Assembly (NCBI RefSeq): GCF_009733535.1
Contig: NZ_SMMI01000007.1
Span: 62,001-126,000 of the forward strand
Direction: 5' to 3'
Source of the DNA: Sphingobacterium endophyticum
GTDB taxonomy: Bacteria > Bacteroidota > Bacteroidia > Sphingobacteriales > Sphingobacteriaceae
DNA: 64,000 bases
This document shows, one piece after another, positions 1-7,713 of this stretch (its first letter is position 1; every line of letters starts with the position of its first letter). The translations under genes were made by a program, and so were the position numbers. The notes beneath the pieces are model-generated. The model was given only the letters and a program-made list of their open reading frames with translations, ran no database searches and was not told the origin of the DNA.

Positions 1-1163
1 TTTACCGATAATCCTTTAAGGTTACCTGAAATTGAATCTGCTGAATAATAAATGTCGTCCATTGCTCCAGCTAAATCAGTCAATTTTAAGTTGAAGTAAT
101 CAATTCCCTTGGTCCTAGGCTGATTGTCGTCCTTAAACCAAAAATTACTCTTTTCAATAACCAATTTATCAACTCCAACCTTCCAATTTACGGATGAGCT
201 GGTCGTATCTGCCTGATCATCAAAGGTATGTTCCTGCGTGGTTTTTCCAAACAGGATTTCTGAATCGGATTCACTAAGCTTAATTTCTTTAAGCTTCACA
301 AGCTCCTTGTTTAAATCAATCTGTTCAATATTCCCCGCTAAATTTTTGATGTCAAATTTACTGAGCATATTGATCGCCTTGTCGTCGTAGCTAATGAAAA
401 TATTTTTCAGATCGACGGTTTTTATATCAATATTAGGCAGTAAAGAAGTTTGCTCGACTGAAGTATTGGTAATACCAAAATCGGATGCTTTAACGGAATC
501 TCGTTTGGTAATAACCGCCCATTGTTTAATGTCTGCTGTTAGACCGTCAATTTTTACATCAGGCATGCCAAATGACATATTGTTCGTTAAATCAAATTTG
601 GAAACCCTTGTGTTAAATTTATTCAAGAATATGTTTGCAGATGTTCCTATGACGTCGTCCTTATAGGCGAATTTTATCCGCTCGAAAAGAACTTTATCAA
701 TATCAAATGTGAGGGCAGAGGCTGAATCAGCTGTTGCTGTACTTTCTTTCTCTGTTGCAAAGGCTGCAACGATATAATCAAAATTAAAACTGCTGTCTGG
801 TAATGTTCTGTTAATTTTTGCTGTTATTCCTTTTAACTGGAGTTCATTGATTTCAACGGTATTCTTCAGTAATTTGAACATATTGATGTCAACGACTAAG
901 GATTCTCCTGCAATAAGCGTATCCTTTGACTTGTCTGCAAAAAAGACATCATTTAACTCAAGTTTTTTAGGAAAATTAATATAAATATGGCCGATATCCA
1001 CCTGTGTGCCAAGCTTGGTCTCTAGGTAATTGGATACCTTACCAACAACATAATTTTGTACCGATGGTAGGCGTATTAGAAAAATTAAAAGTAAAATTAA
1101 TGCTATTATGGAACCTATTATCCACAAGACAGTTTTTAATACGATTCGTCCAAATCTATTCAA
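1..1163 (-). CDS. TamB-like translocation/assembly protein, N-terminal part (partial)
   Basis: An open frame runs leftward from a TTG codon at 1163-1161 and leaves the window at base 1, giving about 387 codons. An in-frame TAG lies four codons before this TTG and no ATG follows before the membrane segment, so TTG is the best start. Residues about 12-32 form one hydrophobic helix, followed by the AsmA/TamB-type stretch (VDIGHIYINFPKKLELNDV, then DSKDTL-like repeats rich in beta structure). In this family an inner-membrane-anchored protein spans the periplasm and helps outer-membrane assembly or lipid transport; Bacteroidota members are usually near 1,500 residues, so most of the gene is outside. 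The family call is by recognition of the N-terminal pattern; the C-terminal DUF490 domain that would confirm it is not visible. Confidence 0.75.
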   Translation of the reverse strand, partial: MNRFGRIVLKTVLWIIGSIIALILLLIFLIRLPSVQNYVVGKVSNYLETKLGTQVDIGHIYINFPKKLELNDVFFADKSKDTLIAGESLVVDINMFKLLKNTVEINELQLKGITAKINRTLPDSSFNFDYIVAAFATEKESTATADSASALTFDIDKVLFERIKFAYKDDVIGTSANIFLNKFNTRVSKFDLTNNMSFGMPDVKIDGLTADIKQWAVITKRDSVKASDFGITNTSVEQTSLLPNIDIKTVDLKNIFISYDDKAINMLSKFDIKNLAGNIEQIDLNKELVKLKEIKLSESDSEILFGKTTQEHTFDDQADTTSSSVNWKVGVDKLVIEKSNFWFKDDNQPRTKGIDYFNLKLTDLAGAMDDIYYSADSISGNLKGLSV

Positions 1164-1622
1164 AGCCTGATTCTATTCTTTTATAATTATTATTGTATCC
1201 CCTATAAACACTTAATCGCCGCATTTGTTTATAAATAAATCATTTTAATTGCGGTATTAATTTACTGCAAATATAGAGTTTGAAAAGGAAAATATCCCAT
1301 GAATCTTTATTGTCTTTCGGTGAATTGAAGCAAGGGATGTGCCGTATATTCTATTAATAATCAATTTGTTTATGGTAAGTAGTTAGATTTATTAATATTG
1401 AAATAAATTTTAATCTAAACAATAATTAATTGCTATTTATTTCTTATTTTTTCATAATAAGTTCTAGGCTTTATATGGAGGAATAAATCCTTTTGTAATA
1501 TTTTAGAACTTAATTGACCATGCCGTTTTTCTTAAGAAATAATAAATCTAATAACAGTAGAACAGACAATTAATGGAAAGATTTCTTATATTTATATACC
1601 TATTTCAATCTAAATAATAAAC
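1164..1622. other. AT-rich intergenic region between divergent genes
   Basis: This 459-base stretch separates the leftward TamB-like gene from the rightward Dabb lipoprotein gene and must hold both promoters. It is very AT-rich with many short A and T runs. I see no convincing open frame, tRNA or strong hairpin, and no clean TAnnTTTG box close to either start. Confidence 0.5.
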
Positions 1623-2093
1623 ATGAACAGGAAAAATTTTATTACATCACTACTCGTTGGTGCTAGTTCTGGAGCGTTTCTAGCTTCCTGTGCCAATGAA
1701 AAATCAAACAACAACAAAACAGAAAACACAGAAGCTATGCAAACAGAATCAAAAACAGCAGAAAATAAGGATAGTTTAAATACCGGATTAATTATTCACT
1801 CCGTGTATTTTTGGTTAAAAGAAGGTATTACAGCAGAAGAAGATAAAGATTTCTTAAACTTCTTTGAAGAACTTAAAAAAGTGCCTACGGCAAGAACTCT
1901 AAAAGTTGGTAAACCTGCTCCAACCCACCCCCGTCCGGTGGTTGATAATTCTTATTCCTATTTATTGCTGGTAACTTTTGATACAATGGATGATATCAAT
2001 ACCTATGAAACCCACCCAATCCATTTGGATGCTATTGAAAAGTATAGTAAATATTGGACCAAGGTGGAAGTGAAAGATGCTATTCTTTTATAA
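1623..2093 (+). CDS. Dabb-domain lipoprotein
   Basis: The 156-residue product starts with a Tat-like or Sec signal (MNRKNFITSLLVGASSGAF) and a lipobox ending at Cys23 (LASC), so it is probably a lipoprotein. A low-complexity linker rich in Asn, Lys, Glu and Thr covers residues about 25-52. The rest (IHSVYFWLKEG near residue 58 and a Tyr/Asp-rich C-terminus) matches the stress-responsive alpha/beta barrel (Dabb) domain, a small dimeric ferredoxin-like fold seen in stress proteins and some polyketide cyclases. Secreted, lipid-anchored Dabb proteins are common in Bacteroidota but their role is not known. It appears to be monocistronic and ends at a strong terminator. Confidence 0.75.
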   Translation: MNRKNFITSLLVGASSGAFLASCANEKSNNNKTENTEAMQTESKTAENKDSLNTGLIIHSVYFWLKEGITAEEDKDFLNFFEELKKVPTARTLKVGKPAPTHPRPVVDNSYSYLLLVTFDTMDDINTYETHPIHLDAIEKYSKYWTKVEVKDAILL

Positions 2094-2147
2094 TCAATCC
2101 ATAAGATCCAATATTGAATAGCAAAAAACATTTTTCATATAAAAATC

Positions 2148-2186
2148 AAAGCCGCATCAAAATATTAAATTTTGATGCGGCTTTTT
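2148..2186. terminator. Bidirectional intrinsic terminator
   Basis: A perfect 13-bp stem (GCCGCATCAAAAT, 2151-2163, with its complement at 2169-2181) has a 5-base loop, an A run on the left and a T run on the right. It lies between the convergent Dabb lipoprotein and DUF4342 genes and can serve both. Confidence 0.85.
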
Positions 2187-2215
2187 ACTGTAAAAAATCT
2201 AAAAATCTAAACGGA

Positions 2216-2530
2216 TTAGTGTACTTCGATATCTGTACCTTGTTTTTGCTCCTCTGCTTGAGGTGCCTCCTCAGTTTCTGAAGTTTCAGTTTTATCAGTA
2301 CGCTCAACAGTGATTTTACACTCTGTAAGCAATGCTGCCAAAGCACCTACTGCTGCGAAAATCGGCGCTAATACCACTCCAATTACTCCCAAGGTTACTG
2401 GAAAACTCATGATATCTTTTCCATGTTTATCAGAAATGCTGATTTTAGTTACATTTCCTTCAGCGATTAATTCCTTGATTCTTTTTAATAAGTTCTCTCC
2501 TGTTACTGAGAATGTTTCTTTAATTGACAT
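2216..2530 (-). CDS. DUF4342-domain small membrane protein
   Basis: From the ATG at 2530 (MSIKETFSVTGENLL) the product has 104 residues; an upstream in-frame ATG at 2566 would add 12 residues that do not look like family sequence. The N-terminal half (VTGENLLKRIKELIAEGNV, then KISISDKHGKDIMSFPVT) and the single hydrophobic helix (about residues 46-68) match DUF4342, a short family of unknown function. The C-terminal tail is acidic (Glu/Thr-rich). The protein should sit in the inner membrane with a cytosolic N-terminus, though this orientation is an inference. It is convergent with the Dabb gene and seems to be transcribed alone. Confidence 0.75.
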   Translation of the reverse strand: MSIKETFSVTGENLLKRIKELIAEGNVTKISISDKHGKDIMSFPVTLGVIGVVLAPIFAAVGALAALLTECKITVERTDKTETSETEEAPQAEEQKQGTDIEVH

Positions 2531-2686
2531 AGTTGTTTGTTTTATTTGATACACAATTTGTTGCACTCCTTTAATTTGATATTCAAAGATAATAGTTGTA
2601 CAACATTCTTAATTATGGGATTAGGTCAACTCGTCTATATTTTCGGTAATTGACAAGAATTCATCGGTAAAATTTCCAACATGATG

Positions 2687-3475
2687 CTATTTCGATAATT
2701 CTTGTATAATGACTACCAATCCCATGATTAAAACAAACCACCCGAATGCTGGTTTTAATTTTTTCCCATCTATGTTTTGGCTTATTCTCGTTCCTATTAA
2801 AATCCCTATGATGGCAATCCCTGCTATGGTTAGTAAGAATTCCCAATTTACTTGCGCAATTTCTAATTTACCAATAAATCCAAATAATGAATTTGCCGCT
2901 ATGATCAACAAGGATGTTCCTACTGCTGTCTTCATATCCATCTGATTGAAAATTATTAAGGCCGGGATAATTAAAAATCCACCACCTGCACCAACTAACC
3001 CGCTGATCAAACCTACTCCCGCTCCTTGTAATATGAGTGGTAACAATTTTTGATTACCTTGCTTTTGAATTTTATCTTCAGGTGAAGATTTGATCATTCT
3101 ATAGGATGCAAATAACATCAATACTGCAAAAAGTAGCATAATGCCCATGTTTTTGCTGATTTCAACTTCCCCGAAGTGAAATAATATATTCGGAATATGG
3201 TCAATTAAATATTGCCTGGTAAAAAAGACTGTCAATATTGAGGGTAGTCCAAAGTATAATGCAGTTTTAAAATCTATCAGATTATTCTTAAAATATGGTC
3301 CAGCACCCAGTAAAGAGGTTATTCCAACGATAAATAAGGAATAGGAGGTTGCCATTAGTGGCTCAATCTTAAAAAGATAAACCAAAACAGGAACTGTTAA
3401 TATACTTCCACCTCCGCCAATTAATCCTAGTGATATGCCAATTCCTACTGCTGCTAAATATCCAATGTATTCCAT
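2687..3475 (-). CDS. TSUP (TauE/SafE) family sulfite/sulfur-compound exporter
   Basis: Starting at the ATG at 3475 (MEYIGYLAAVGIGISLGLIG) the product has 262 residues and about eight membrane helices. The duplicated glycine-rich signature is visible twice, as LGLIGGGGSILTVPVLVY near the N-terminus and GLISGLVGAGGGFLIIPALI in the second half, which defines the TSUP family. A start 14 codons upstream at 3517 is possible but would precede the membrane segment with polar sequence. Members move sulfite, sulfoacetate, thiosulfate or similar anions across the inner membrane. The gene is divergent from the YeeE-type transporter genes and shares a regulatory region with them, so export of sulfite or thiosulfate made by the neighbouring persulfide dioxygenase is the likely role (inference). 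Confidence 0.85.
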   Translation of the reverse strand: MEYIGYLAAVGIGISLGLIGGGGSILTVPVLVYLFKIEPLMATSYSLFIVGITSLLGAGPYFKNNLIDFKTALYFGLPSILTVFFTRQYLIDHIPNILFHFGEVEISKNMGIMLLFAVLMLFASYRMIKSSPEDKIQKQGNQKLLPLILQGAGVGLISGLVGAGGGFLIIPALIIFNQMDMKTAVGTSLLIIAANSLFGFIGKLEIAQVNWEFLLTIAGIAIIGILIGTRISQNIDGKKLKPAFGWFVLIMGLVVIIQELSK

Positions 3476-3493
3476 TATTTCATTTTTGTTCTG

Positions 3494-3537
3494 CAAAGTT
3501 GAAGGAAAGATTAGCATTGGTCAGTTACATTAGTTAC
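3494..3537 (-). promoter_or_regulatory. Crp/Fnr-type operator and -7 box of the TSUP gene
   Basis: On the minus strand a near-consensus -7 box (CAACTTTG, 3501-3494) lies 19 nt before the ATG at 3475. Upstream is a 14-bp element made of two five-base half sites with a 4-base spacer (3524-3537; GTAAC-N4-GTAAC read on the minus strand). Its centre is 29.5 bp from the 5' end of the -7 box, about -42 from the expected transcription start. The same geometry occurs at two other promoters of this module. Confidence 0.6.
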
Positions 3538-3571
3538 ATAGCTTACGGTATTAGTATTTACCAGATTATAC

Positions 3572-3615
3572 GTAACATTGGTTACTCTTCTGATATATTG
3601 TTGTCAGTAGTTTTG
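3572..3615 (+). promoter_or_regulatory. Crp/Fnr-type operator and -7 box of the split YeeE genes
   Basis: A perfect inverted repeat GTAAC-ATTG-GTTAC (3572-3585) is followed by a consensus Bacteroidota -7 box TAGTTTTG (3608-3615) 21 nt before the ATG at 3636. The palindrome has the 5-4-5 layout of Fnr/Crp sites, and its centre is 29.5 bp upstream of the box, a class II activator position. Confidence 0.65.
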
Positions 3616-3635
3616 CACTTTAATTTTTTGAAAAT

Positions 3636-4184
3636 ATGGAATTATTAATGGGCCCTTGGCCATGGTACATTGGCGGTGCAATTGTCGCTTTGGTAATGAT
3701 CGCCTTAATTTTTTTAGGGCGAAGTTTTGGATTCTCTTCTAACTTTAGAAATATCTGCTCGGTATTGGGTGCTGGAAAATCATGTAGTTTTTTTGCATTT
3801 GATTGGAGAAAACAAAAATGGAACCTTCTTTTCTTAATTGGTGCTATTATAGGTGGTTTCATTTCTGCAAATTATCTATCAGACAATCAAGTGCCTGAAA
3901 TTTCGCAAGAAACCGTGACACAATTAAACGCTTTAGGATTTGAAAGTGCAGGTAAAGCATACTCCCCAACAGAAATTTTTAATCATTTAACTAATAAAAA
4001 TATAATCCTATTGGCTGTCGGAGGTCTGCTTGTTGGATTCGGAACTCGATATGCTGGTGGTTGTACCTCTGGACATGCTATTTCCGGATTGAGCGACCTC
4101 CAATTACCTTCTTTAATTGCAGTTATTGGATTTTTTATTGGTGGACTATTGATGGTTCATGTATTCTTCCCCCTTATATTTTAA
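3636..4184 (+). CDS. YeeE/YedE-type thiosulfate transporter, first half
   Basis: This 182-residue inner-membrane protein has about five hydrophobic segments and the family motif GGCTSGHAISG with Cys143; Cys41 and Cys50 lie in a short loop (NICSVLGAGKSC). In one-piece YeeE (TsuA) such conserved cysteines relay thiosulfate through the membrane by transient S-S or S-H contacts. Here the protein covers only one half of the fold, and the next gene, 3 bases downstream, encodes the other. Such split pairs are common beside sulfur-detoxification genes. The likely role is movement of thiosulfate or a related sulfur anion; direction and exact substrate cannot be read from the sequence. Confidence 0.85.
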   Translation: MELLMGPWPWYIGGAIVALVMIALIFLGRSFGFSSNFRNICSVLGAGKSCSFFAFDWRKQKWNLLFLIGAIIGGFISANYLSDNQVPEISQETVTQLNALGFESAGKAYSPTEIFNHLTNKNIILLAVGGLLVGFGTRYAGGCTSGHAISGLSDLQLPSLIAVIGFFIGGLLMVHVFFPLIF

Positions 4185-4187
4185 AAC

Positions 4188-4601
4188 ATGAGAAAATTAG
4201 TATATATATTATTAGGAGTCATATTCGGTATGGCAATGTACAAAGCCGAAGCAGCATCTTGGTTTAGGATCTATGAAATGTTCAACTTTCAATCCTTCCA
4301 TATGTATGGATTCATGGCAACAGCTCTATTAGTCGGATTACCGGTTGTTCAATATTTAAAACGTAAAAAAGCAAAGGATATACATGGGAATCAAATTGTT
4401 ATACATCCAAAAAATAAATCCATTACTCGATATTTAATCGGTGGTATATTATTTGGATTAGGATGGGCACTTGTTGGTGCATGTCCAGGTCCAATATTTG
4501 TTCTTATCGGCGCTGGACTGTTTCCAATGCTTATTGTGGCTGCTTTTGCAATTCTGGGAACTTACCTTTACGGATTAGTTAAAGATAAATTACCTCATTA
4601 A
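4188..4601 (+). CDS. YeeE/YedE-type transporter, second half (DUF6691-like)
   Basis: The 137-residue product starts 3 bases after the stop of the first half and has about four membrane helices. The signature GWALVGACPGPIFVLIGAG contains Cys99 in the position of the second-half cysteine of YeeE/YedE proteins. A positively charged loop (KRKKAKDIHGN) divides the two helix pairs. It should pair with the preceding half to form one transporter; stop/start spacing suggests coupled translation. The name DUF6691 is given from memory of how such second halves are labelled. Function is inferred from the pair and the neighbouring sulfur enzymes. Confidence 0.82.
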   Translation: MRKLVYILLGVIFGMAMYKAEAASWFRIYEMFNFQSFHMYGFMATALLVGLPVVQYLKRKKAKDIHGNQIVIHPKNKSITRYLIGGILFGLGWALVGACPGPIFVLIGAGLFPMLIVAAFAILGTYLYGLVKDKLPH

Positions 4602-4612
4602 CAGATTGTTGT

Positions 4613-4656
4613 GTAACAATTGTTGCGAAAATTAATGTATTACTGAATTAGCTTTG
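4613..4656 (+). promoter_or_regulatory. Third Crp/Fnr-type operator and -7 box, before the rhodanese gene
   Basis: GTAAC-AATT-GTTGC (4613-4626), one base off a perfect palindrome, is followed by a perfect -7 box TAGCTTTG (4649-4656). The centre-to-box distance is again exactly 29.5 bp, and the box ends 20 nt before the ATG at 4676. This gives the rhodanese, dioxygenase and possibly regulator genes their own regulated promoter inside the module. Confidence 0.65.
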
Positions 4657-4675
4657 TTATATTAAACAATTAGTG

Positions 4676-4981
4676 ATGATAAAAATTATTAAATATCCTG
4701 AGTTCAAAACTCAGATCCAAAACCAGCCAGTTCAACTGGTCGATGTTAGAAATGAAATGGAATTTGAATTGGGAAATATTCCAGGATCAATTTTGATAAA
4801 CGTTCAATCTTCAAATTTTGAAGAATTAGCGAAAGAAAAACTGAATTTTAAAGAGCCAATCTACCTATACTGCCGCGCAGGGGTTAGGTCCCAGCTGGCA
4901 GCTAAAATATTGGAAAATTTAGGCGCTACTGAAATCATTGACCTTGAAGGGGGATACCTTTCTTGGATACAGAACAAATAA
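4676..4981 (+). CDS. Single-domain rhodanese sulfurtransferase
   Basis: From the ATG at 4676 the product has 101 residues, the normal size of a one-domain rhodanese; a GTG three bases earlier is the only alternative. The active-site loop YCRAGVRS carries the persulfide-forming Cys66, and LVDVRNEMEFELGNIPGS is the usual N-terminal motif. No signal peptide is present, so it acts in the cytoplasm, taking sulfane sulfur onto its Cys and passing it on, here most likely to or from the low-molecular-weight persulfides handled by the next gene product. It has its own regulated promoter upstream and is followed after 41 bases by the CstB-like gene. Confidence 0.88.
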   Translation: MIKIIKYPEFKTQIQNQPVQLVDVRNEMEFELGNIPGSILINVQSSNFEELAKEKLNFKEPIYLYCRAGVRSQLAAKILENLGATEIIDLEGGYLSWIQNK

Positions 4982-5022
4982 TTTAAAACAGAATATTGAA
5001 TCATATATAAAAAGGAAAATCT

Positions 5023-6402
5023 ATGTTTTTTCAACAAGTTTATGATAAAACCTTAGCCCAAGCCAGTTTTTTTATTGGCTGTCAGGCAAAAAATGAAGCT
5101 ATTGTAATTGACGCCAAAAGGGATATTGATACCTATTTGGAAATTGCAAAGCAAAATAATATGAAGATTACTCACATTGCTGAAACACATATTCATGCTG
5201 ATTTCCTTGCAGGATCAAGAGAATTGGCTCAAGTAACTGGGGCACAAATGTATCTTTCTGATGAAGGTGGTGATAACTGGCAATATGAATTTCCTCATAT
5301 TGGCTTAAAAGAAGGCGATGTGATTACGGTGGGAAACCTGTCCCTAGAAGTTATGCATACCCCAGGACATACTCCTGAAAGCATAAGTTTCTTACTAAGG
5401 GATCACCCGGCTTCAAATGAACCTGTTATGATATTTACAGGTGATTTTGTTTTTGTTGGAGATATCGGTAGACCTGACCTTTTGGAAGAAGCTGCTGGAT
5501 TAATTGGGACCAAAGATATTGGTGCTGAACAAATGTTTCAATCTTTAAAGAAATTTGCTGCTCTTCCTGATTATGTTCAGGTATGGCCGGGTCATGGTGC
5601 AGGTTCTGCATGTGGAAAAGCTCTTGGTGCTGTTCCTAGTAGTACCGTTGGATATGAGAAGATTAGAAACTGGGCTTTTCAATTTGGAGATGATTATGAA
5701 GGCTTTAAAAATTACCTTTTAAGCGATCAACCTGAAGCGCCAACCTACTTTGCCATGATGAAAAAACTCAACAAAGTAGATAGACCGCTTTTGGTTGATG
5801 TTCCTGAACATCCTAATCTAACAGTTGAAAAGGCTGAAAAATTAGAAAATATCACAATAATAGATACTCGAAATAAATCAGAATTCGCTGAAGGGCATTT
5901 AAAGGATTCTATCAACATTCAAAATAACAATTCATTGGCTAATTGGGCAGGATGGATGATCGGTTATGATGAAAACCTAGTATTAGTAGCTGATGAGGGT
6001 AACCAAAATGAGATTACTAGGAAATTAATGCGTATTGGAATGGATAATATCAAAGGATATATTACAAACTTGGATGGTTCTAATCTCGTCTCATCAACGA
6101 TTATTAATGCGGATACTGTTGAATCCATGAAAAATGATCCGGATACCGTCCTTCTCGATGTGCGTAGCAAGTCTGAATATACTGCAGAACATATTCCTAA
6201 TGCGGAACACAGGTTTATAGGCTCATTAAAAAAAGCTTTGCCTACGGATATTCAGGATAAAAAAATAATCATTCAATGCCAATCTGGAGATAGGGCAACC
6301 ATCGCTGCTTCGTTTCTGGAGAAAAATGGTTTTCAAAATATATTTAACTATGCCGGCAGTTTTCTCGATTGGAAAAAACAAGGTAAAGAAACGACAAAAT
6401 AG
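5023..6402 (+). CDS. CstB-like persulfide dioxygenase-rhodanese fusion
   Basis: The 459-residue protein has an N-terminal metallo-beta-lactamase domain of the ETHE1 type: THIHADF (His56, His58, Asp60), TPGH at 113-116 and FTGD at 138-141, which should bind a mononuclear iron. Two rhodanese domains follow. The first (about 265-350) lacks the catalytic Cys (LVADEGN at the expected place); the second (about 365-450) has IIIQCQSGDRA with Cys419. This MBL, inactive rhodanese, active rhodanese order and the length are those of staphylococcal CstB, which oxidises persulfides and releases thiosulfate. It is soluble and cytoplasmic. It lies between a rhodanese and a Crp/Fnr gene in an operon with sulfur transporters, supporting a role in sulfide/persulfide detoxification. 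No sulfide:quinone reductase gene is seen nearby. Confidence 0.88.
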   Translation: MFFQQVYDKTLAQASFFIGCQAKNEAIVIDAKRDIDTYLEIAKQNNMKITHIAETHIHADFLAGSRELAQVTGAQMYLSDEGGDNWQYEFPHIGLKEGDVITVGNLSLEVMHTPGHTPESISFLLRDHPASNEPVMIFTGDFVFVGDIGRPDLLEEAAGLIGTKDIGAEQMFQSLKKFAALPDYVQVWPGHGAGSACGKALGAVPSSTVGYEKIRNWAFQFGDDYEGFKNYLLSDQPEAPTYFAMMKKLNKVDRPLLVDVPEHPNLTVEKAEKLENITIIDTRNKSEFAEGHLKDSINIQNNNSLANWAGWMIGYDENLVLVADEGNQNEITRKLMRIGMDNIKGYITNLDGSNLVSSTIINADTVESMKNDPDTVLLDVRSKSEYTAEHIPNAEHRFIGSLKKALPTDIQDKKIIIQCQSGDRATIAASFLEKNGFQNIFNYAGSFLDWKKQGKETTK

Positions 6403-6410
6403 TATATTTG
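6403..6410 (+). promoter_or_regulatory. -7 box directly before the crp/fnr gene
   Basis: TATATTTG matches the Bacteroidota -7 consensus perfectly and lies right after the stop codon of the dioxygenase gene, ending 4 nt before the ATG at 6414. It may give the regulator its own, nearly leaderless transcript. No GTAAC-type operator is found at the matching distance upstream. Confidence 0.4.
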
Positions 6411-6413
6411 AGT

Positions 6414-7040
6414 ATGAGTCTGATTGAAACTGCTTATACAGGAATATTAGAACCCGCCTTAATTGAAGAAATTGAGGCGGTTGCTACGTTAAAAACTTTC
6501 CAAACCGGAGAAATAATCGTGGATATCGGTCAATACATCCGAGCGATGCCTATGCTTCTTACTGGTGCAATCAAAATAATGCGCGAGGATGAGAAGGAAG
6601 GTGAACTATTACTTTATTATCTTGAAAAAGGAGAGACCTGTACCATGTCAATCGCATGCTGTATCGGCAATAAACAAAGTGAAATTAGGGCTCAGGCTGA
6701 AATGGAAACTACTGTAGCAATGATTCCTAATCAGTTCCTCAATGACTGGTTAGCAAAATATGCTTCTTGGAGGAGTTTTATTTTAAATAGCTACTCCTCA
6801 AGAATGAATGAAATGCTGGGGGCTATTGATAATTTGGCGTTCTCCAAAATGGAAGATCGAATCATGAGCTATTTGAAAGAAAAGGTCCGCCTGACTGAAG
6901 ATAGAATCTTAACGGTTACCCATCAGGATATTGCAATTGACTTAAATACTTCTAGGGTGGTCGTTTCTAGGATTTTAAAGAAATTGGAAAACGAAGATAA
7001 AATCGTGCTCTTGAGAAACGAAATCAGAGTTCTGGTATAA
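6414..7040 (+). CDS. Crp/Fnr family transcriptional regulator of the sulfur module
   Basis: From the ATG at 6414 (MSLIETAYTG) the protein has 208 residues; a TTG two codons earlier is possible. Residues about 20-125 form the cyclic-nucleotide-binding-like beta barrel, and about 145-205 form the winged helix with a clear HTH (THQDIAIDLNTSRVVVSRIL). The barrel contains a cysteine cluster, ETCTMSIACC (Cys76, Cys82, Cys83), which I recall as common in a Bacteroidota subgroup of this family. It lacks the N-terminal Cys set of iron-sulfur Fnr. It is the last gene of the sulfur module, and three promoters in the module carry Fnr-type 5-4-5 sites, so it is the probable activator, perhaps sensing persulfides or oxidants with its cysteines (inference). 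Its last 17 bases overlap the convergent sigma-factor gene. Confidence 0.87.
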   Translation: MSLIETAYTGILEPALIEEIEAVATLKTFQTGEIIVDIGQYIRAMPMLLTGAIKIMREDEKEGELLLYYLEKGETCTMSIACCIGNKQSEIRAQAEMETTVAMIPNQFLNDWLAKYASWRSFILNSYSSRMNEMLGAIDNLAFSKMEDRIMSYLKEKVRLTEDRILTVTHQDIAIDLNTSRVVVSRILKKLENEDKIVLLRNEIRVLV

Positions 7041-7611
7041 TAAAAAGAAGCAATGAAAGCTGATAATATGAAATGTTTTTATGCTTAAAAACCTTTTTCA
7101 GCGTAGAAATTGCTTTTGATCGGGAGAAATATACATTACTTGCAGTTGTCCCTAATTCTTCACAAATTTCTTCTGTTTCTTTTCCTTCTAACACCGACAG
7201 CTGAAAAATCTGCCCTTGTTGTTTGGGTAGTTTCTCAATTTCCTTAACAATCAACTCGATCAATTCGGTGTATATAATCTTCGTTAAAATGTTTTCTTCT
7301 GTGGATTCTAGTCCTACTAAAAATTCCTCGTCATGCTGATATTTATTCCGGCTCTGCTTTAAATAATCTAAACATTCATTTCGAGTAACTAGGTATAAAA
7401 AGGACTTTATACGTTCTTCAGAATCAAAATTTAATCTCCTTTCCCAAAGTTTTACAAATGCATCAGAGACGATTTCACGGGCTACATCTTTATTTTTAAC
7501 AAATTTATAAGCATGAAAGTGCAGGGCATGGCTATATTGATCCATGAAAAAACATAAAGCCGATTCCTGGCCTTGTTGTAAGTTGGTGACTTCCCTGTCA
7601 AAATCAATCAT
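7024..7611 (-). CDS. ECF RNA polymerase sigma factor (FecI-like)
   Basis: The 195-residue protein has the two ECF domains: region 2 (about 25-95, with REIVSDAFVKLWERR and LYLVTRNECLDYLKQ) and region 4 (about 130-185, with LPKQQGQIFQLSVLEGKETEEI and an HTH containing SNVYFSRSKAI). It belongs to the Bacteroidota SusCD-linked sigma factors that are held by FecR-type anti-sigmas and released by a STN-containing TonB receptor. The partner anti-sigma (14031-15221) and receptor (10356-13847) are on the same strand upstream, but here the sigma gene is at the far end of the cluster, behind a hairpin, so it likely has its own promoter. Its 3' end overlaps the convergent regulator gene by 17 bases. Confidence 0.88.
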   Translation of the reverse strand: MIDFDREVTNLQQGQESALCFFMDQYSHALHFHAYKFVKNKDVAREIVSDAFVKLWERRLNFDSEERIKSFLYLVTRNECLDYLKQSRNKYQHDEEFLVGLESTEENILTKIIYTELIELIVKEIEKLPKQQGQIFQLSVLEGKETEEICEELGTTASNVYFSRSKAISTLKKVFKHKNISYYQLSLLLFIIPEL

Positions 7612-7713
7612 CTTCCTGATTAATCGGTTATTAATATTGGTTCATATAAATTTAATGTTAATTTGACAAATAAAGAAGTTTTTTAAGCTTTTTTTTAAGC
7701 TTGTAGATTTAAG

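Noticed and set aside
3430..3648. 72-codon plus-strand frame over the divergent sulfur promoters
   Set aside because: It overlaps the TSUP start, two operators and two -7 boxes; no protein signature.
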